DNA of 41,368 nt from Actinomycetes bacterium (GTDB lineage Bacteria; Actinomycetota; Acidimicrobiia; Acidimicrobiales; RAAP-2), in NCBI GenBank assembly GCA_021823525.1, contig JAKANY010000012.1, positions 1-41,368 on the forward strand. Reading direction: 5' to 3'. Numbering within the stretch: position 1 is the first letter of the stretch; every line of letters starts with the position of its first letter. Position numbers and translations under genes: made by a program. This document shows positions 37,996 to 41,368 of the stretch, one piece after another. The notes beneath the pieces are model-generated. The model did not search any database and was not told the origin of the DNA. It saw only the letters and a list, made by a program, of their open reading frames with translations.

Positions 37996-39018
37996 TCAGC
38001 TCGCCACGTACTGGTACTTGGTGAGGATCGCCGACGGGGTCGTGGGCGTGAGGGTGATGTTGGGCAGCGTCTGCAGGTGCGGGACCTTCTTGCCGTTCAG
38101 GGCCGCCACCGCGTACTTGATGATCAACGTGCCCTCGAGGGTCGGCTGCTGGGAGATGATCGCCGACAGCGATCCCAGGCCTCCGGCCACCATCGAGGCG
38201 ATGTTGGCCGCGTAGGCGTCGTAGCCGACGATCTTGATCTTCGCGCCCGCCGCGCCCGAGGCCTTCACGGCCGCCGTGGCGCCCTCGGCGTCGGTCCCGT
38301 CCACGGCGAAGATGCCGGCCAGGTGGTGCGCCGAGATGTCCTGGGCGAACGCGCTCTGGGCGACCGAGGGCTGGGACTGGCTCACGACGTCATTGAGCAG
38401 CGTCATGTTCGGGTACTTGGCCTTCACCTCGGCCTTGAAGGCCGCGACGCGCGCCGCGTCCGTCGAGGTGGTCAGCGAGGACACGCCGATGGCCACGGCG
38501 CACTTGCTGGCCGCCGTGCAGGTCTTGGCGTAGTTCAGCGCCTTGGCCAGCGCGTCCGCGGCCGCCTTGCCGCCCTGGGTGTTGTTGCCCGTGACCCAGG
38601 CCGTGATGTTCTTCTGGTAGGACGAGCCCGAGTCGACGTTGAAGACCTTGATGTGGGACTTCACGGCGTCGGCGATGTACGGGTTCAGGGCCTTGGTGTC
38701 GGTGGGCGCGATGACCAGCGCGTTGGGGTGCAGCGCCAGGACCTGCTGGACGACCGGGATCTGGGTGGCCGGCGAGTAGTCGACCGGGTCGCCCTGCCAG
38801 ATCAGGTTCACGTGGAGCTTCAGCGCCTCCGCGTGCGCCCCCACGTACATCGACTGGAAGAACGGGTCGGCCTCGGCGCCCACGACGAAGGCGATGGTGT
38901 ACTTCTTGCCCGCGGCCGACGCCACCGACGAGGCGCCGCCCACGAAGGCCAGTGACGACGCCGCCAGGGTCGAGGCCAGAGCCGCTCCCTGCATCAGGCG
39001 CCACGTACGAGACTTCAT
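37996..39018 (-). CDS. Sugar-binding protein of the ABC transporter (RbsB type)
   Basis: A 340-residue periplasmic-binding-protein-like exported protein. The signal is MKSRTWRLMQGAALASTLAASSLAFVGGASSVASA, probably cut after ASA near 35. The mature part is of the peripla_BP_4 family: YTIAFVVGAEADPFFQSMYVGAHAEA, PNALVIAPTDTKALNPYIADAV, DSGSSYQKNITAWVTGNNTQGGKAAADAL, IFAVDGTDAEGATAAV and KIKIVGYDAY. There is no lipobox Cys at the cleavage site, so its anchoring is unclear. The sugar is unknown. AAGGGGGT precedes ATG 39018. Upstream lies a LacI-type operator overlapping the promoter. Confidence 0.92.
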   Translation of the reverse strand: MKSRTWRLMQGAALASTLAASSLAFVGGASSVASAAGKKYTIAFVVGAEADPFFQSMYVGAHAEALKLHVNLIWQGDPVDYSPATQIPVVQQVLALHPNALVIAPTDTKALNPYIADAVKSHIKVFNVDSGSSYQKNITAWVTGNNTQGGKAAADALAKALNYAKTCTAASKCAVAIGVSSLTTSTDAARVAAFKAEVKAKYPNMTLLNDVVSQSQPSVAQSAFAQDISAHHLAGIFAVDGTDAEGATAAVKASGAAGAKIKIVGYDAYAANIASMVAGGLGSLSAIISQQPTLEGTLIIKYAVAALNGKKVPHLQTLPNITLTPTTPSAILTKYQYVAS

Positions 39019-39077
39019 TGCTGGTAACCCCCTTACCGCGGACCGGACGCCCTCCCTGGTCGAGCGGTCCTGCGAGG

Positions 39078-39106
39078 ACGCTAGCGGCCTTTGACATCGT
39101 TGTCAA
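39078..39106 (-). promoter_or_regulatory. Transporter promoter with overlapping LacI-type operator
   Basis: On the minus strand TTGACA (39106-39101), a 17-nt spacer and TAGCGT (39083-39078) form a good sigma-70 promoter. The -35 box is half of TTGACAACGATGTCAA (39106-39091), a palindrome with the central CG typical of LacI-family operators. The operator also contains the stop codon of the lacI gene upstream. Repressor binding would block the -35 box directly. Confidence 0.8.
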
Positions 39107-40164
39107 TGCAGGCGCGTAAGAGCCGCCGGACCAGCGATCTCGCCCGAGCCGCGACAGATCAGGCGCGTCGCGGGCGCCTCGAGACGCGGCGGGCCCTGCG
39201 CGCCGTCGACGCGCGCGAAGAGCAGCTCGGCGGCCCGCCGCCCCACCGCCTCCAGGTCCTGGGCGACGACGGTGACGGCCGGCTCGAGCACGTCGGCCAG
39301 GTCGAAGTCGTCGAATCCCGCGAGCGCCACGCGCTGGGCGAGCCCGCGCGCGCGCAGCGCGTAGACGACGCCCATGGTCAGCAGGTTCTGGCCCGCGAAG
39401 AACGCCGTCGGGGGATCGGGCAGCGCCAGCAGCCGCGTCGCGGCGGCCTGGGCGGCCTCCACCGAGTGCAGCTCCATCACGACGAGCTCGGGGTCCTCGG
39501 CGAGGTGTGCGTCGCCCAGCGCGTCGCGGTAGCCCGCGCGGCGCTCGAGGGCCGTCGCGATGCGCGTCAGGTCGCCGAGGTAGGCGACACGCCGGTGGCC
39601 CGCGGCCAGCAGGTGGGCGACCGCCGCGCGCGTCGCGTCGCGCGCGTCGACCACGACGGCGTCGGCGGCCAGGTGGCGCGGCGGCCGGTCGACGAAGACG
39701 AAGGGGACCCCGGCGCCCTGCTCGACGGCGAGGTACCCGTGGTCGTCACTGGCCGGGGCGAGGATCACGCCGTCGACGCGGTGGCGCGACATGGCGGCGA
39801 TGAGCTGGCGCTCGCGCTCGGGGTTCTCCTCGAGGCTGGCCGCCAGCACCGCGACGGCGCGCTCGTGGGCCACCTCCTCGATGGCCCGCAGCACGCGCGC
39901 CGAGTACGGGTTGGACAGGTCCTCGAGCAGGACCGCGATCGTCGAGGAGCGCCGGTCCCGGCGCCGCAGGGCGCGCGCGCCGAGGTTGGGCTGGTAGTTG
40001 AGCTCGCTGATCGCGGCGCGCACGCGGCTCGAGAGCTCGTCGACGACGCCGGGCTCGCCGTTGACCACGCGCGAGACCGTCTTGACCGAGACGCCCGCGT
40101 GGAGGGCGACGTCCTTCAGGGTCGAGCGGCTCCGCGCCCGCGGGGCGGCCGGCTGGTGGTTCAC
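39103..40164 (-). CDS. LacI-family repressor of the sugar transporter
   Basis: A 353-residue regulator. The HTH is TLKDVALHAGVSVKTVSRVVNGEPGVVDELSSRVRAAISELNY, with hinge QPNLGARALR. The sugar-binding core has IAVLLEDLSNPYSARVLRAIEE, DGVILAPAS, VPFVFVDRPP, HRRVAYLGD, and VALAGFDDFDLADVLEPAVTVV. The DNA-binding part has the expected Y-x-P-N hinge for CG-centred palindromes, matching the operator at its own 3' end. GTG 40164 follows AAGGAGGGG. It probably responds to the sugar that the transporter imports. Confidence 0.93.
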   Translation of the reverse strand: MNHQPAAPRARSRSTLKDVALHAGVSVKTVSRVVNGEPGVVDELSSRVRAAISELNYQPNLGARALRRRDRRSSTIAVLLEDLSNPYSARVLRAIEEVAHERAVAVLAASLEENPERERQLIAAMSRHRVDGVILAPASDDHGYLAVEQGAGVPFVFVDRPPRHLAADAVVVDARDATRAAVAHLLAAGHRRVAYLGDLTRIATALERRAGYRDALGDAHLAEDPELVVMELHSVEAAQAAATRLLALPDPPTAFFAGQNLLTMGVVYALRARGLAQRVALAGFDDFDLADVLEPAVTVVAQDLEAVGRRAAELLFARVDGAQGPPRLEAPATRLICRGSGEIAGPAALTRLH

Positions 40165-40192
40165 GCGCCCCTCCTTCGGCTCCTGGCCTGCG

Positions 40193-40198
40193 ACACTA
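40193..40198 (-). promoter_or_regulatory. -10 element of the lacI gene
   Basis: TAGTGT on the minus strand, 29 nt before GTG 40164. The octamer TAGTGTCG is shared with the promoter region of the ROK kinase gene (41149-41142). Confidence 0.45.
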
Positions 40199-40229
40199 CA
40201 CACGGGTCGCGCGCCCGACCACCGGTCCC

Positions 40230-41123
40230 TCAGCCCAGGGCGTCGCGCCCCAGCGCGAAGGCCCCCACGATCCCCGAGGCCAGCCCGAGGCCGGGCGCCA
40301 CGACGTAGCGGTCGACCTCGGTCGTGAGCTCGGGCACCGCGAGGTACCCGTTCAGGTGCGCGCGCACCTTGGCCTGCACCCGCGCGAGCAGGCCCGGCAC
40401 GGCCAGGATGCCCCCGCCGAGCACGATCACCTGGGCGGCGGTGATGGTGGCCACGTTGACGACCGCGTCGGACAGGTAGTCGCTCTCGAGCTCCCAGGCA
40501 GGGTGGTCCTCGGGCAGCTGGGGCCCGCCGGCGCGGTGCCAGCGGCGCTTGACCGACTCGCCCGAGGCCAGGCCCTCGAGGCAGTCGCCGTGGGACGGGC
40601 AGGTGCCGGGGAAGTCGTCGCCGGCGCGCCGTCGCACCACCATGTGGCCCATCTCGGGGTGCAGCAGGCCGTGGACGATCCGCCCGCCGACGACCAGTCC
40701 CCCGCCGATCCCCGTGCCGATCGTCAGGTACGCCACGACGTCGCGCCCCCGGCCCTCGCCGTAGCGGTGCTCGGCCAGGGCGGCGGCACCCGTGTCGGTG
40801 TCGAAGCCGAGCGGCAGGTCGCCGAAGCGCTCGGCCACGGCCGCGACCCACGAGGCCCCCCGCCAGGGGACCTTGGGCGTCGTCTCGCCGATGCAGCGGC
40901 GCGCGAAGTCGATCGGCCCGAAGGAGGCGACGCCGATGGCCGCCAGCGGCGTGCGCTCGTGGTGGGCGGCCAGCCAGTCCATGACGCGCGGCAGCGTGTC
41001 GGCGGGCGTCGTGGTGGGCAGGAGGTGGCGCGGGGCGTCGCGCACCTCCTCCCAGCTGCGCCCGACCGCGAGGACCATCTTGGTCCCGCCGGCCTCGATG
41101 GCCCCGATCATCGGCTCGCCCAT
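40230..41123 (-). CDS. ROK-family sugar kinase (fructokinase-like)
   Basis: A 297-residue ROK kinase. The N-terminal phosphate loop is MIGAIEAGGTKMVLAVG; the ROK core has FDTDTGAAALAEHRYGEGRG and YLTIGTGIGGGLVVGGRIVHG. The zinc-binding segment is GHMVVRRRAGDDFPGTCPSHGDCLEGLASG, with His, two Cys and a second His as in ROK fructokinases. A bulk of ROK enzymes phosphorylate fructose, glucose or mannose; the layout resembles ScrK-type fructokinases. ATG 41123 follows AGGAG; the longer frame lacks this. Located next to a lacI gene and sugar transporter, it probably phosphorylates the imported sugar. Confidence 0.92.
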   Translation of the reverse strand: MGEPMIGAIEAGGTKMVLAVGRSWEEVRDAPRHLLPTTTPADTLPRVMDWLAAHHERTPLAAIGVASFGPIDFARRCIGETTPKVPWRGASWVAAVAERFGDLPLGFDTDTGAAALAEHRYGEGRGRDVVAYLTIGTGIGGGLVVGGRIVHGLLHPEMGHMVVRRRAGDDFPGTCPSHGDCLEGLASGESVKRRWHRAGGPQLPEDHPAWELESDYLSDAVVNVATITAAQVIVLGGGILAVPGLLARVQAKVRAHLNGYLAVPELTTEVDRYVVAPGLGLASGIVGAFALGRDALG

Positions 41124-41143
41124 GCCCCGCTCCTGACCTCCCG

Positions 41144-41149
41144 ACACTA
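41144..41149 (-). promoter_or_regulatory. -10 element of the ROK kinase gene
   Basis: TAGTGT on the minus strand, 21 nt before ATG 41123. It shares TAGTGTCG with the lacI promoter, which hints at coordinated expression. Confidence 0.45.
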
Positions 41150-41364
41150 ATGGGAGTGGAAGTTCGGGCGAAGTTGCGCCAGGCTTTCTCCGAGCCACCG
41201 ACGGGGCAGCACTTCCCGTCGCCGAGGCATGACCTCTACGCCTAGAGCGTGCCCCCGTCGGGTGGTGAGGAAGGCGAGACGGCTGGAGGGGTGACGTGCC
41301 GTGAGCACTAGGCCATTAGCGCGCCGCCGCCGACCTCGGGCTCGGTCGAGCTGAGGAGGTGGTC

Positions 41365-41368
41365 ATGA
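41365..41368 (+). CDS. Start of the next plus-strand gene (only the first codon)
   Basis: ATGA at the last bases follows GAGGAGGT (41353-41360), a strong ribosome-binding site with 4-nt spacing. The product cannot be known from this window. The 215 bp upstream (41150-41364) hold no supported gene and presumably its promoter. Confidence 0.5.

Overview
The window is one contig of a very GC-rich bacterium, almost certainly an actinomycete (Actinomycetota). The evidence is GC-saturated third codon positions, many GTG starts, 1-4 nt stop/start overlaps, several apparently leaderless promoters (TANNNT hexamer 6-7 nt before the start codon), and a locus with the gene order of the Mycobacterium tuberculosis Rv0081-Rv0087 (hyc) region. 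A deep non-mycobacterial lineage such as Acidimicrobiia is possible, but that is a guess.

Left end (1 to about 3.5 kb): a decayed mobile zone. It holds the end of an IS3-type element that interrupts a gene on the minus strand, a GNAT acetyltransferase, an intact-looking IS110 transposase with a structured upstream segment that probably encodes a bridge RNA, the 3' scrap of an IS30 transposase, and a SAM methyltransferase with a premature TAG. It ends at a 37-bp copy of a tRNA-Gly 3' end (3495-3531). I read this as the distal attachment site of an island lying to the left.

3.6-12.2 kb: scattered envelope genes and one module. There are two exported proteins of unknown role (one with a short collagen-like repeat), an NfeD-type protein facing an SPFH/stomatin protein with interlocked stop codons, and a Gmad2 membrane protein. 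These are followed by an aldehyde dehydrogenase plus DUF779 pair, divergent from a GAF/winged-helix regulator.

12.3-29.3 kb: mostly minus strand. A MazG-type pyrophosphohydrolase overlaps a protein with a PD-(D/E)XK-like motif and a DUF2075 helicase-like ATPase; this is a candidate nucleic-acid or defence module. Next is a long, tightly coupled run. In transcription order (right to left) it is an atypical thioredoxin, a thioredoxin-reductase-like flavoprotein without the usual NADPH-binding basic residues, ArsR regulator 2, ArsR regulator 1, and six hyc/hyf-type subunits (20-kDa Fe-S subunit, HyfB, HycD, HycP, HycQ, HycE). A J-domain/degenerate-Mrr membrane protein and an orphan follow. HycE has only one cysteine, so it cannot bind the usual NiFe centre. 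Further right, three tandem double-YbjQ proteins and a small partner form a four-gene operon.

29.3-41.4 kb: a zinc alcohol dehydrogenase, an SQR/NDH-2-like flavoprotein, and a TetR/MFS efflux pair with a clear operator. Next come an ECF sigma/anti-sigma pair whose own promoter and that of a divergent exported protein share the same -35/-10 pattern, then a ribose-type sugar ABC transporter with LacI regulator, LacI operator and ROK sugar kinase. The first codon of a further plus-strand gene closes the window.

All calls come from reading the sequence and remembered family features. No database search was run.
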